DNA of 64,000 bases. Origin: VRUE01 sp036271315. Its GTDB lineage: Bacteria; Actinomycetota; Thermoleophilia; Solirubrobacterales; 70-9. Each line of letters opens with the position of its first letter. The stretch's first letter is position 1. The translations under genes were made by a program, and so were the position numbers. The notes under the pieces were generated by a model, which searched no databases, was not told the origin of the DNA, and saw only the letters and a list, made by a program, of their open reading frames with translations. The stretch is taken from NCBI GenBank assembly GCA_036271315.1, contig DATBAV010000003.1, positions 1 through 64,000 of the forward strand. The letters are read 5' to 3'. Positions 26,676-34,771 of the stretch are shown here, piece after piece.

Positions 26676-26905
26676 GCGAGACGCTGAGCAAGGTCTTCAT
26701 CGACGTCGAGGTCGACGCCTCGATCGCCAGCGACGCCGAGCTGGCCAAGAAGCTGGAGGAAGTCTGCCCGGTCGACATCTTCAAGGCAACCGATGGCGGG
26801 GTCGAAATCGTCGAGAGCAACCTCGACGAGTGCGTCCTCTGCAACCTCTGCGTCGACGCCGCGCCCGACGGCACGGTGCGCGTCGTCAAGCTGTACGAGC
26901 AGTAA
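26672..26905 (+). CDS. Small ferredoxin-like protein (one [4Fe-4S] cluster)
   Basis: 77 residues from the ATG at 26672, overlapping sucD by 4 nt (ATGA). Four cysteines only: Cys32 in EEVCPVDIF and Cys54/57/60 in ECVLCNLC, arranged as CP plus CxxCxxC, enough for a single low-potential [4Fe-4S] cluster. The N-terminal half (SKVFIDVEVDASIASDAELAKKLEE) is acidic. Coupling to sucCD suggests electron transfer with a ferredoxin-dependent 2-oxoacid oxidoreductase or a related CoA enzyme encoded elsewhere; that link is inference. Confidence 0.82.
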   Translation: MSETLSKVFIDVEVDASIASDAELAKKLEEVCPVDIFKATDGGVEIVESNLDECVLCNLCVDAAPDGTVRVVKLYEQ

Positions 26906-27036
26906 GCGCGCCAGCTCGTTCTCATCACAAACTGGCGAGAGAGCAGGATTGCCCAATCGTCCAGTTGGGTTGATGGTTATGCCGTGGGCGCCTATAGGCT
27001 GCCCGCCGACCTCACCCCTCGAAAGGATATTCCCCC

Positions 27037-28890
27037 GTGATCCTGAGAACTCCCAGTCGGGCCCTTCGTGCAGCTTCCGTGGTCTTTGCCGCGGCCATCA
27101 TTCTCGCGCTGACCTTCAGCGCCGGCGCCAACGCGTCGGGAGGCACGATCTCCGCTTGGGGCTACAACCAGTACGACGCGATTGGCAATGGCACGACCAG
27201 CACGTCGGGCTGTTACTGCGTTGACTCTCCCGTTCCGGTCACGGGCATCTCCAACGCCACCCAGGTCGCGGGCGGCGAGTACAACGGGTTGGCGGTGCTA
27301 TCCGATGGCACGGTGAAGGATTGGGGCTACAACTACTACGGCGAGCTGGGCGATGGCACCACCACCGAAAGCTCGGTTCCGGTGCAAGTCAAAGGCCTGA
27401 GCAATGTTGTCGCCGTCGCAGGGGGCGCCTACCACAGCCTGGCACTGCTGGCCAATGGAACCGTCATGGCTTGGGGCTACAACGGCTATGGCCAGCTGGG
27501 AACGGGCAGTGCGAGTGGACCGGAAGAATGCAGTGGCTACCCGTGCAGCAGAGTGCCGCTCCCGGTCGCGGGAATCTCTAATGCGGTGGCGGTCGCTGCC
27601 GGCTATAGCCACAGCTACGCGCTGTTGGCCGACGGCACCGTAATGGCCTGGGGCTACAACTACTACGGCCAGACCGGCGACGGCAAAGGCAGCCTTGAAG
27701 GCTGTGATTGCGTCCCCCACCCGGTCGCCGTGCCAGGGGTTACCGGCGCGATCTCAATTGCCGGAGGCGAGTACAGCGGAATCGCGCTGCTGGCCGACGG
27801 CACAGTCAAGGACTGGGGATACAACTACTACGGCCAAGCTGGCAACGGGACCAACTCGGAATCGAGCGGAACTTGCTACTGCACCGGGCCGACGATCGTG
27901 AGCAACCTCTCCGGCGCGACCAGCGTGGGAGCGGGAGCGGAATTCAACCTGGCCGGACTTTCGAACGGCAACGTAATGGCGTGGGGTTCTAATAGATACG
28001 GGCAGTTGGCGACCGGCTCGACGAGCGGGCCGGAAACATGTAGCTCGTACTCGTGCAGCAGGCTCCCGATCCAGGTCGGCTCGCTGGCCAACGTGCGCTC
28101 GGTCTCGGCCTATGGCTACGGCGCGGCCGCGCTGCTGACCGACGGCACCGGGCGCGGCTGGGGCTATGGCGGCTACGGCGAACTCGGCTACGGCTCACCG
28201 CTGGAAACGAAGACGACTCCGGTGTCCGTGGCGGGGGTCACCGGAGCCAGCGCGATCGGCACCGGCGAATACAACGGCTATGCCCTGATCGGGCCCGCGC
28301 AGACGCTCAACGTCAGCCTCGCCGGAGCCGGAGCGGGCTCGGTTCGCGGTCGCGAAGTGTCGTGCCCACCGCGCTGCTCGGCCTCCTACCCTCAAAGCCA
28401 AGTCGCGATCCTGACCGCGGCGTCGGGTGAATTCGCCGGCTTCTCAGGAGCCTGCAGTGGCACCGGTACCTGCCAAGCGAGGATGGACTCCAATCAGTCC
28501 GTGACGGCGACCTTCGGCATTCCCAAGGGCACCGCGATCACGTCAGCCAAGATCAACAAGAAGCAGAAAACGGCAAGCTTCTCGTTCTCTGCCCCCGGGG
28601 CGATCACCGGCTTCGAATGCATGTTGGTGCGGCCAAAGGCTAAGAAGAAGCCCAAGAAAGAGCACGGAAAACACAGCCGGATCACGCTGAAGGGAAGCGG
28701 CAAGCAAAAGAAGCCGAAGTTCGCTGCCTGCGGAGGGCCGAAGACCTACAAGCACCTGAAGCCGGGGGATTACATCTTCAGAGTCAGAGCCCTCGACATC
28801 CTCGGCCACGATGCGACGCCCGCTGTGAGCAAGTTCAAGGTCAAGGCGTCGAAGAAGAAGCACCATCACAAGAAGCACCACAGCAGCTGA
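27037..28890 (+). CDS. Exported RCC1-repeat (beta-propeller) protein with Lys/His-rich C-terminus
   Basis: 617 residues from GTG. Signal peptide (AASVVFAAAIILALTFSAGANA). Residues ~38-425 hold about seven RCC1-type blades, each with a W-G-Y-N-x-Y-x-x-x-G-x-G core followed by G-G-x-Y/H-S/N-x-A-L/V-x-x-G, so a seven-bladed propeller is likely. Cys pairs (CYCVDSP, CSGYPCSRVPLP, CYCTGP, CSSYSCSRLP) recur in the insertion loops and could form disulfides. Then comes a ~75-residue bacterial beta-repeat domain (CPPRCSASYPQ) and a domain rich in Lys ending KKKHHHKKHHSS. Extracellular binding or structural role presumed; no catalytic motif seen. A long hairpin follows the stop. Confidence 0.82.
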   Translation: MILRTPSRALRAASVVFAAAIILALTFSAGANASGGTISAWGYNQYDAIGNGTTSTSGCYCVDSPVPVTGISNATQVAGGEYNGLAVLSDGTVKDWGYNYYGELGDGTTTESSVPVQVKGLSNVVAVAGGAYHSLALLANGTVMAWGYNGYGQLGTGSASGPEECSGYPCSRVPLPVAGISNAVAVAAGYSHSYALLADGTVMAWGYNYYGQTGDGKGSLEGCDCVPHPVAVPGVTGAISIAGGEYSGIALLADGTVKDWGYNYYGQAGNGTNSESSGTCYCTGPTIVSNLSGATSVGAGAEFNLAGLSNGNVMAWGSNRYGQLATGSTSGPETCSSYSCSRLPIQVGSLANVRSVSAYGYGAAALLTDGTGRGWGYGGYGELGYGSPLETKTTPVSVAGVTGASAIGTGEYNGYALIGPAQTLNVSLAGAGAGSVRGREVSCPPRCSASYPQSQVAILTAASGEFAGFSGACSGTGTCQARMDSNQSVTATFGIPKGTAITSAKINKKQKTASFSFSAPGAITGFECMLVRPKAKKKPKKEHGKHSRITLKGSGKQKKPKFAACGGPKTYKHLKPGDYIFRVRALDILGHDATPAVSKFKVKASKKKHHHKKHHSS

Positions 28891-28897
28891 GCGAGCC

Positions 28898-28939
28898 ACG
28901 GTGTCCGCGAGCTCTCGTCGAGTGGCTCGCGGACACCGT
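28898..28939 (+). terminator. Long perfect hairpin after the RCC1 gene
   Basis: A 15-bp perfect stem (arms 28898-28912 and 28925-28939) with a 12-nt loop, 8 nt after the stop codon at 28890. No T-run follows, so termination by this stem alone is uncertain; it may instead protect the mRNA 3' end. Confidence 0.6.
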
Positions 28940-29000
28940 CGGTGATAGGTGACCAAGCTCACAGTCGGCCACCCCGGCGCCCTAAACGATCAGGTTCGCA

Positions 29001-31130
29001 TTGACTCGGATCGCCGACCTGACCTGGAAGCATCCGAAGCTGGTCCTCGCCGCGGTTGGCATCTTCTCCATCCTCGCCTTCGGGCTCAGTAGAAACGTCG
29101 AGCAGCACCTGGAGGCCGCCGGCTTCAGCGATCCGGCCAGCGAGAGCTCACGGGCGCAGGAACTGCTGATCGAAAAGTCCGGCAGCGAGAGTCAGCCGGC
29201 GATCGTCGTGCGCGTGGCGCCGCCAGCCGGCCGTGGCCGGCTGGACCTCCGCTCCCCGAGCTTGCGCAGAGAAGCACGGCTCCTCACCGCTGCCCTGGCC
29301 TCGATCGACGGCGTCTCCCGCGCCGAAAACCCGCTCAGCGGAGGCTCGCCTGAGCTGATTGCCCGCAACCGAGGTTCCTTGCTGCTCACCGCGTACTTCT
29401 CCAGTGACGACGTCCAGGTCCTATCCCACGGCGCCGACGAGGCATCGGAACGGCTGAGCTCGTCGAGGTTCTCGGTGACGGTCGGTGGCCTCGCCGCTGG
29501 TTTCAACGAGGTCAACGACACCGTCCACTCCGACCTGGTCCGGGCCGAGCTGATCGCCTTCCCGCTGCTGGCGTTGCTGCTGCTGATCGTCTTCCGAGGC
29601 GTCGTCGCGGCGGCGATCCCCCTGCTGGTGGGCATGGTCTCGATCGTCGGCACCTTCCTCACCCTCCTGGTGATGTCGAAGTTCGTCGCCACCTCCGTCT
29701 TCGCGCTGAACATCACCACTGCGATGGGGCTCGGCCTGGCAGTCGACTATGGCCTGCTGCTCGTCACCCGCTACCGCGAGGAGCTGGAGCGCGACGGCCC
29801 CAGCCGCGAATCGCACCGCCGCCTGGTCGAGTCTGCCGGCCGCACGGTGATCTTCTCGGGTCTGACCGTCGCCGCGGCGATGGCGGCCGTGACGCTCCTA
29901 CCCCAGCGCTTCCTCTACTCGGTCGGCGCGGGCGGAGCCATCGTCGCCGTCTTCTCCGCCGTCGGCGCGCTGCTCATCGTGCCCTCGCTGCTCGCCCTGC
30001 TCGGCGAGCGGGTCAACGCCCTCTCGCTACGACGCGGGCCGGCCCTTTCCGACGAGTCCGGCGGCTGGTACCGCCTGGCCCGGGGTGTGATGCGGCGACC
30101 GGTCACCGTGGCCCTGGGCAGCGCGGCGCTCCTGCTCCTGCTCGCGACGCCGATTCTGGGAGTGAAGCTGACCATCCCCGGCACCGACAGCGTCCCCGCC
30201 GGCGAACCGTCCCGCCAGGTCGTGGTGACGATCGACCGGGACTACCCCGCCACGCTCGGAACTCCGGTGTCGGTCGTCGTCGATGGGCGGGCGAGCAACG
30301 CCCAGCTGCGTCGCCTCTCGCGACGGATCGCCGCAGTCCCGGGCATCCGAGGCCCGTCGCCCTTTCAGCGCATCTCCCCCGACCTTGCCACGGCTAACTT
30401 CGGCCTGCGCGGGACAGCCGACGACGCGCTCACCGACGAAACGCAGGACACCGTGCGGGCGATTCGCGCCCTGAGCGGGCCGGCACCGCTGCTGGTTGCC
30501 GGCTTCACGGCGGAATTCCTCGATCTCAAGAAGAGCCTGGCCCACAACCTGCCGCGGGTGATCGGAGTGATCGCCCTGACCACGCTGCTGCTTCTGTTCA
30601 TGTTGACCGGCTCGATCGTGCTGCCGCTGAAGACGCTGCTGATGAACATCCTCACCCTGGCCGGGACGCTCGGGGTGATCGTCGCCGCGTTCCAGTGGGG
30701 CCTGCTCGACGGGCTGCTCGGCTACTCCGGGCCAAAGGGCATGGAGACCACGAACCTCGTTCTTATGTTCGCCGTCATCTTCGGGCTATCGACCGACTAC
30801 GCGGTCCTCGTCCTGGCCCGGATCAAGGAGCTGCACGACTCCGGCCTCTCCAACGAAGAGGCGGTCGCGGGCGGAATCGCCCGCACCGGCCGCGTGATCT
30901 CCGCCGCGGCGCTCTGCCTGGCCGCGGTCTTCCTCGCCTTCACGACCAGCTCGATCTTCTTCATGAAGGAGGCCGGGATCGGCTACGCGGCCGCCGTCCT
31001 GATCGATGCAACCCTGGTGCGGGCGCTGCTGGTGCCGGCGCTGATGCGCCTCTTCGGCGACTGGAACTGGTGGGCGCCGGCGCTGCTGCGGCGCTTCCAA
31101 CAACGCTTCGGGTTCTCCGAGGTGGCCTAA
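29001..31130 (+). CDS. MMPL family transporter (RND superfamily), copy 1
   Basis: 709 residues from a TTG start that aligns with the N-terminus of its paralogue (TRIADLTWKHPKLVLAAVG). Two repeats of an extracellular loop plus ~6 membrane helices, with the MMPL helix-4 type motif LGLAVDYGLLLVTRYREEL and its partner FGLSTDYAVLVLARIKE, whose Asp-Tyr pairs form the proton relay in the family. Probably exports lipids or other hydrophobic molecules. It converges with the HxlR gene (16-nt gap), and its paralogue of exactly the same length lies on the other side, so the pair probably arose by duplication. Confidence 0.9.
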   Translation: MTRIADLTWKHPKLVLAAVGIFSILAFGLSRNVEQHLEAAGFSDPASESSRAQELLIEKSGSESQPAIVVRVAPPAGRGRLDLRSPSLRREARLLTAALASIDGVSRAENPLSGGSPELIARNRGSLLLTAYFSSDDVQVLSHGADEASERLSSSRFSVTVGGLAAGFNEVNDTVHSDLVRAELIAFPLLALLLLIVFRGVVAAAIPLLVGMVSIVGTFLTLLVMSKFVATSVFALNITTAMGLGLAVDYGLLLVTRYREELERDGPSRESHRRLVESAGRTVIFSGLTVAAAMAAVTLLPQRFLYSVGAGGAIVAVFSAVGALLIVPSLLALLGERVNALSLRRGPALSDESGGWYRLARGVMRRPVTVALGSAALLLLLATPILGVKLTIPGTDSVPAGEPSRQVVVTIDRDYPATLGTPVSVVVDGRASNAQLRRLSRRIAAVPGIRGPSPFQRISPDLATANFGLRGTADDALTDETQDTVRAIRALSGPAPLLVAGFTAEFLDLKKSLAHNLPRVIGVIALTTLLLLFMLTGSIVLPLKTLLMNILTLAGTLGVIVAAFQWGLLDGLLGYSGPKGMETTNLVLMFAVIFGLSTDYAVLVLARIKELHDSGLSNEEAVAGGIARTGRVISAAALCLAAVFLAFTTSSIFFMKEAGIGYAAAVLIDATLVRALLVPALMRLFGDWNWWAPALLRRFQQRFGFSEVA

Positions 31131-31146
31131 GAGACAGCCCGACGGC

Positions 31147-31821
31147 CTATGCGAAAGCCCCGGCGCGGATCGTCGCCAACGCTTCCTCGCGCAAGTGCTC
31201 GGGGAGGACAACCAGCGAGCGCAGCTCGTCGAGCAGCTCGCGGTCGCCATCGATCTCGACACCCTCCTCACCCTCCTCACTGTCAACGAAGGCAGCGATG
31301 ATGCCGATCGGCGTGCCGGCCAAGCCAAGGTCGGCCTTTGCCGGAGTACCGCGCGTTGCCTCGATCCAGCCGCCGGCGATGCGCAGCTCATAGGACTGGC
31401 CGCCGCTGCGCAGGGCCAGCGTCGCGCGCAGGTCGGCGGGCGGGTGCAGGATCACCCGGATCGCGTTGGGCAACGAGGAGGGCGCTAGGTCGATCACGTC
31501 CTCGAGCTTCTGCAAGCCCATCCCCCAGCGGCTCAGCTCGATCATCGGCCCTTCGAGCCCGCGGCCGAGCTCGGTCAGCTCGTAGACAGTCGCCGGGCTG
31601 GGCGGATCGAGCTCGCGGCGCTCGACGATGCCGTGCTGCTCGAGGTCGCGCAGGCGCTTGGTGAGGACATCGGTGGGTGCGCCGCCGACCGAGCGGGCCA
31701 GGGCAGAGAAGCGCAGCGGTCCGAGCGAGAGCTCGCGCACGATCAGCATCGTCCAGCGCTCGCCGATTCGGTCGAGTGCACAAGCCAGGCTGCAGGCTTG
31801 GCCGTATTCGCGCGGCGTCAT
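31147..31821 (-). CDS. HxlR-type winged-helix regulator with C-terminal SCP2-like domain
   Basis: 224 residues from the ATG at 31821. The N-terminal ~100 residues are an HxlR winged helix (CSLACALDRIGERWTMLIVRELSLGPLRFSAL, LTKRLRDLEQHGIVERREL, YELTELGRGLEG), with the Cys pair near the N-terminus. The C-terminal ~110 residues resemble the sterol-carrier-like domain often joined to such regulators in Actinobacteria, which may sense a lipid. Divergent from MMPL copy 2; a perfect 11-bp palindrome sits in the 68-nt spacer, so it probably controls itself and the transporter. Lipid sensing is inference. Confidence 0.88.
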   Translation of the reverse strand: MTPREYGQACSLACALDRIGERWTMLIVRELSLGPLRFSALARSVGGAPTDVLTKRLRDLEQHGIVERRELDPPSPATVYELTELGRGLEGPMIELSRWGMGLQKLEDVIDLAPSSLPNAIRVILHPPADLRATLALRSGGQSYELRIAGGWIEATRGTPAKADLGLAGTPIGIIAAFVDSEEGEEGVEIDGDRELLDELRSLVVLPEHLREEALATIRAGAFA

Positions 31822-31846
31822 ATAACAAGAATAGCAGCGTAATTTG

Positions 31847-31872
31847 GAATTCAAAGTGGATACTTTGAATTC
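31847..31872. promoter_or_regulatory. Palindromic operator in the HxlR/MMPL divergent spacer
   Basis: GAATTCAAAGT and ACTTTGAATTC, 11-bp perfect arms separated by GGAT. AT-rich in a GC-rich genome and placed 18 nt before the MMPL start and 26 nt before the HxlR start, as expected for an autoregulating winged-helix repressor. Binding is not shown. Confidence 0.7.
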
Positions 31873-31889
31873 TGGTACAGTCTCCCGCC

Positions 31890-34019
31890 GTGAACAGGAT
31901 CGCGGACCTCACCTGGACCAGGCCCAAGCTCGTCCTCGCCGCCGTCGGCGTCTTCTTCCTGATCGCCGTCGCCTTCGGCCATGACGTCGAGCACCACCTC
32001 AAGGCGGCCGGCTTCACCGACCCCTCCTCGGAGAGCGAGCAGGGCAGCAACCTGCTCAGCAACGCGCTCGGCTACGACCCCAACCCCGGGGTCGTCCTCG
32101 TCGTCCGCGCCCCTGGTGGCGGCCCGCTGAACCTGAAGAACCCAGCGCTACGACGGGAAGTCGATCAGCTCAGCGGCAAGGTGGCGAAGGTCAAATACAT
32201 CGGCCGCGTCGTCAACCCCCTGCAGGATCCCCGAGCCGGGGCGCAGCTGATCGCCCGCGACGGCCGCTCGCTGGTCATCCTCGGCGACCTCGCCAACGGC
32301 GACGAGGAGAACGACGGTGGGATCGCCGCCGAAGGGGTCGAACCGCTGATCGCTGCGAGCAATCTCAACGTCTCCATGGGTGGCTTCGCGCCCAGCTTCA
32401 ACGAGGTCAACGACCAGACCAAGACCGACCTGACCAAGGCCGAGCTGATCGCCTTCCCCCTCCTCGCGCTGCTTCTGCTGGTCGTGTTCCGGGGTGTCGT
32501 CGCTGCCGCGATCCCGCTGTTGATCGGCGGCGTCTCGATCGTCGGCACCCTCTTCGTGCTGCGGATCATGTCCGAGCTCGTCGACACCTCGGTCTTTGCG
32601 CTCAACATCGCCACCGGGCTCAGCCTCGGGCTCGCGGTCGACTACGCCCTCTTGATGGTCTCGCGATATCGCGAGGAGATCGCCGATGGCGGCGCCACGC
32701 GTGAGGCGCACCGCAAAACCGTGCTCACCGCCGGCCGCACCGCGCTCTTCTCCGGCTTCACCGTCGGCGCCGCGATGGCGGCGCTGGTGATCCTGCCGCA
32801 GCGCTTCCTCTACTCGATCGCCGTCGCCGGCGCCTCGGTCGGGGTGCTTTCGGCGGTGCTGGCGATCCTCGTCGTCCCCTCGCTGCTGAGCCTGCTGGGG
32901 ACGCGGATCGACGCGCTCTCGATCCGCCGTGGCCCCGCTGTCTCCGACGAGTCCGGCGGCTGGTACCGGCTAGCGCGCGGCGTCATGCGCCACCCGGTCG
33001 GCGTTGCCCTGGCCAGCTCCGCCCTGTTGCTCGCCGCCGCCGCGCCGCTGCTCTGGACGACCCTCACCGGCCCCAGCGCCGAAGCCGTTCCCCAGGGCAA
33101 GCCGTCGTATGAGACCAACAGCTACGTCGAAGCCCACTACCCGCGCGAGCTGATCGAGGCGGTCACGGTCACGGTTGACGGCGGCGCCGACAAGGCGGCG
33201 CTGGCGAGCTATCGGGAGCGAATCGAAGCGGTCGGCGGCGTCGTCCACGGCGCTCCCTTCCTCGCCGCCTCGCACGGGGTCGCCTATTCCAACTTCGGCC
33301 TCGCCGAACCAGCACTCTCCGAGGGCTCGCAGGACGCCGTCCGGGCGATCCGCGCCCTCAGTCCCCCAGCCGGAGCGACGGCCCTGCTCTCCGGCAACAC
33401 GGCCCGCTTCATCGACCAGAAGCAGAGCTTGATCGAACACCTGCCGCTGCTGGTCACGATCATCTTCGCCACCACGCTGATCCTGCTCTTCCTGCTCACC
33501 GGCTCGGTCATCCTGCCGCTGAAGACGCTGCTGATGAACGCGATGACCCTGGGGGCAACGCTCGGCATCCTCGTCCTCGCCTTCCAGGACGGCTGGCTCG
33601 ACTGGCTCTTCGCCTATCGCGGACCGACCGCGATCGAGGTGACCAGCCTCGTCTTCCTCTTCGCCGTGATCTTCGGCCTCGCCACCGACTACGCGGTGCT
33701 GGTGATGGCGCGGATCAAGGAGCAGCACGACCTCGGCAAGTCAAACGAGGAGGCGGTCGCGATCGGCATCGCCCGCACCGGCCGGGTGATCACCGCCGCC
33801 GCGATCATGATCGCCGTCGTCTTCCTCGCCTTCGGCGTCAGCTCGGTCTTCTTCATGAAGCAGATCGCGCTCGGCATGGCGGTCGGCGTGATGCTCGACG
33901 CCACCGTCGTCCGCGCCCTGCTCGTCCCCTCGCTGATGCGCCTACTCGGCGAGTGGAACTGGTGGGCGCCGAAACCGCTGCGCCGCATCTACCTGCGCCT
34001 CGGCATCTCCGAGGCATAG
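31890..34019 (+). CDS. MMPL family transporter (RND superfamily), copy 2
   Basis: 709 residues from GTG, paralogous end to end to the gene at 29001-31130 (shared NRIADLTW-type start, DVEHHLKAAGFTDP, FNEVNDQTKTDLTKAELIAFPLLALLLLVVFRGV in part, and C-terminal LMRLLGEWNWWAP). Proton-relay motifs LGLAVDYALLMVSRYREE and FGLATDYAVLVMARIKE are intact. Predicted 11-12 membrane helices with two extracytoplasmic loops. The upstream palindrome indicates control by the divergent HxlR protein. The stop lies 47 nt before the TetR operator region. Confidence 0.9.
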   Translation: MNRIADLTWTRPKLVLAAVGVFFLIAVAFGHDVEHHLKAAGFTDPSSESEQGSNLLSNALGYDPNPGVVLVVRAPGGGPLNLKNPALRREVDQLSGKVAKVKYIGRVVNPLQDPRAGAQLIARDGRSLVILGDLANGDEENDGGIAAEGVEPLIAASNLNVSMGGFAPSFNEVNDQTKTDLTKAELIAFPLLALLLLVVFRGVVAAAIPLLIGGVSIVGTLFVLRIMSELVDTSVFALNIATGLSLGLAVDYALLMVSRYREEIADGGATREAHRKTVLTAGRTALFSGFTVGAAMAALVILPQRFLYSIAVAGASVGVLSAVLAILVVPSLLSLLGTRIDALSIRRGPAVSDESGGWYRLARGVMRHPVGVALASSALLLAAAAPLLWTTLTGPSAEAVPQGKPSYETNSYVEAHYPRELIEAVTVTVDGGADKAALASYRERIEAVGGVVHGAPFLAASHGVAYSNFGLAEPALSEGSQDAVRAIRALSPPAGATALLSGNTARFIDQKQSLIEHLPLLVTIIFATTLILLFLLTGSVILPLKTLLMNAMTLGATLGILVLAFQDGWLDWLFAYRGPTAIEVTSLVFLFAVIFGLATDYAVLVMARIKEQHDLGKSNEEAVAIGIARTGRVITAAAIMIAVVFLAFGVSSVFFMKQIALGMAVGVMLDATVVRALLVPSLMRLLGEWNWWAPKPLRRIYLRLGISEA

Positions 34020-34066
34020 GCGAGGGCCAAACCGGCCTGGCTGGGCGCGCTGCGCGTGCGATAGAT

Positions 34067-34104
34067 CACGTTACGCATATATAAATTTATATCCGGGTAA
34101 CGTG
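34067..34104. promoter_or_regulatory. TetR operator and AT-rich promoter core
   Basis: CACGTTAC (34067-34074) and GTAACGTG (34097-34104) are perfect inverted arms around a 14-bp AT palindrome ATATAAATTTATAT (34079-34092), which likely contains the -10 region. The right arm ends 7 nt before the ATG of the TetR gene, so occupancy would block transcription of the whole acyl-CoA operon. Confidence 0.7.
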
Positions 34105-34111
34105 TACACCG

Positions 34112-34771
34112 ATGGCTGCCACGCCAACCCGTTCCCGCCTCTCCAAGGCCGACCGCATGGCGCAGGCGCTCGCCGCCGCCCACACGCTCTTCGCCGAGCG
34201 CGGCTTCGCCGCGGTGACGATGGACGAGGTCGCGGCCGAAGTCGGCGTCACCAAGCCGCTGCTCTACAACTACTTCGGCAACAAGGAGCAGCTCTACATC
34301 GCCTGCATGAAGCGCTCCGGCGACGCCCTGGTGACGATGATCCTCGAGACCGTCGGCGACGCAAGCAGCCCCAGCGAGGCGCTCAACGACGGCCTGCGGG
34401 CCTTCTTCGCCTTCCTCGACGCCGACCGAGCCGCCTGGGCGGTGCTCTTCGATGAGACCCTGCCGCACAGCGGCGAGCTCGCCGACCGGGTTGCCGAGTA
34501 CCGCGGCCGCCTGATCGCGCTGGTCTCCGAATCGCTGCTGGCGCAGCTGCCGGTCAAGCGACGCGCCGCGGCGCGGATCGAAGTCGAGGCCCTCTCCACC
34601 GCCCTGCTCGGCTCCGCCGAGGCGCTGGCGCGCTGGTGGCTGCGCACCGAAGCGACCAGCGCCAGCGAGGCGGCCGAGCTGCTGATCGCCACCCTCGAGC
34701 CGGGCTTGCGCCTGCGCTCCACCCCGTCTGCCAAATCCTCACGACCGAAACCGAAAGGTGAAAGCAGTTGA
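34112..34771 (+). CDS. TetR family transcriptional regulator of the acyl-CoA operon
   Basis: 219 residues. Canonical TetR HTH at residues ~15-60 (AAAHTLFAERGFAAVTMDEVAAEVGVTKPLLYNYFGNKEQLYIAC, shown in part). The ligand domain is helical; a basic low-complexity tail ends the protein. It is the first gene of an operon encoding thiolase, reductase, hydratase and two dehydrogenases and overlaps the thiolase start by 4 nt, so the inducer is plausibly an acyl-CoA, as with FadR/PaaR-type TetR proteins. That ligand is inferred from context only. Confidence 0.9.
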   Translation: MAATPTRSRLSKADRMAQALAAAHTLFAERGFAAVTMDEVAAEVGVTKPLLYNYFGNKEQLYIACMKRSGDALVTMILETVGDASSPSEALNDGLRAFFAFLDADRAAWAVLFDETLPHSGELADRVAEYRGRLIALVSESLLAQLPVKRRAAARIEVEALSTALLGSAEALARWWLRTEATSASEAAELLIATLEPGLRLRSTPSAKSSRPKPKGESS

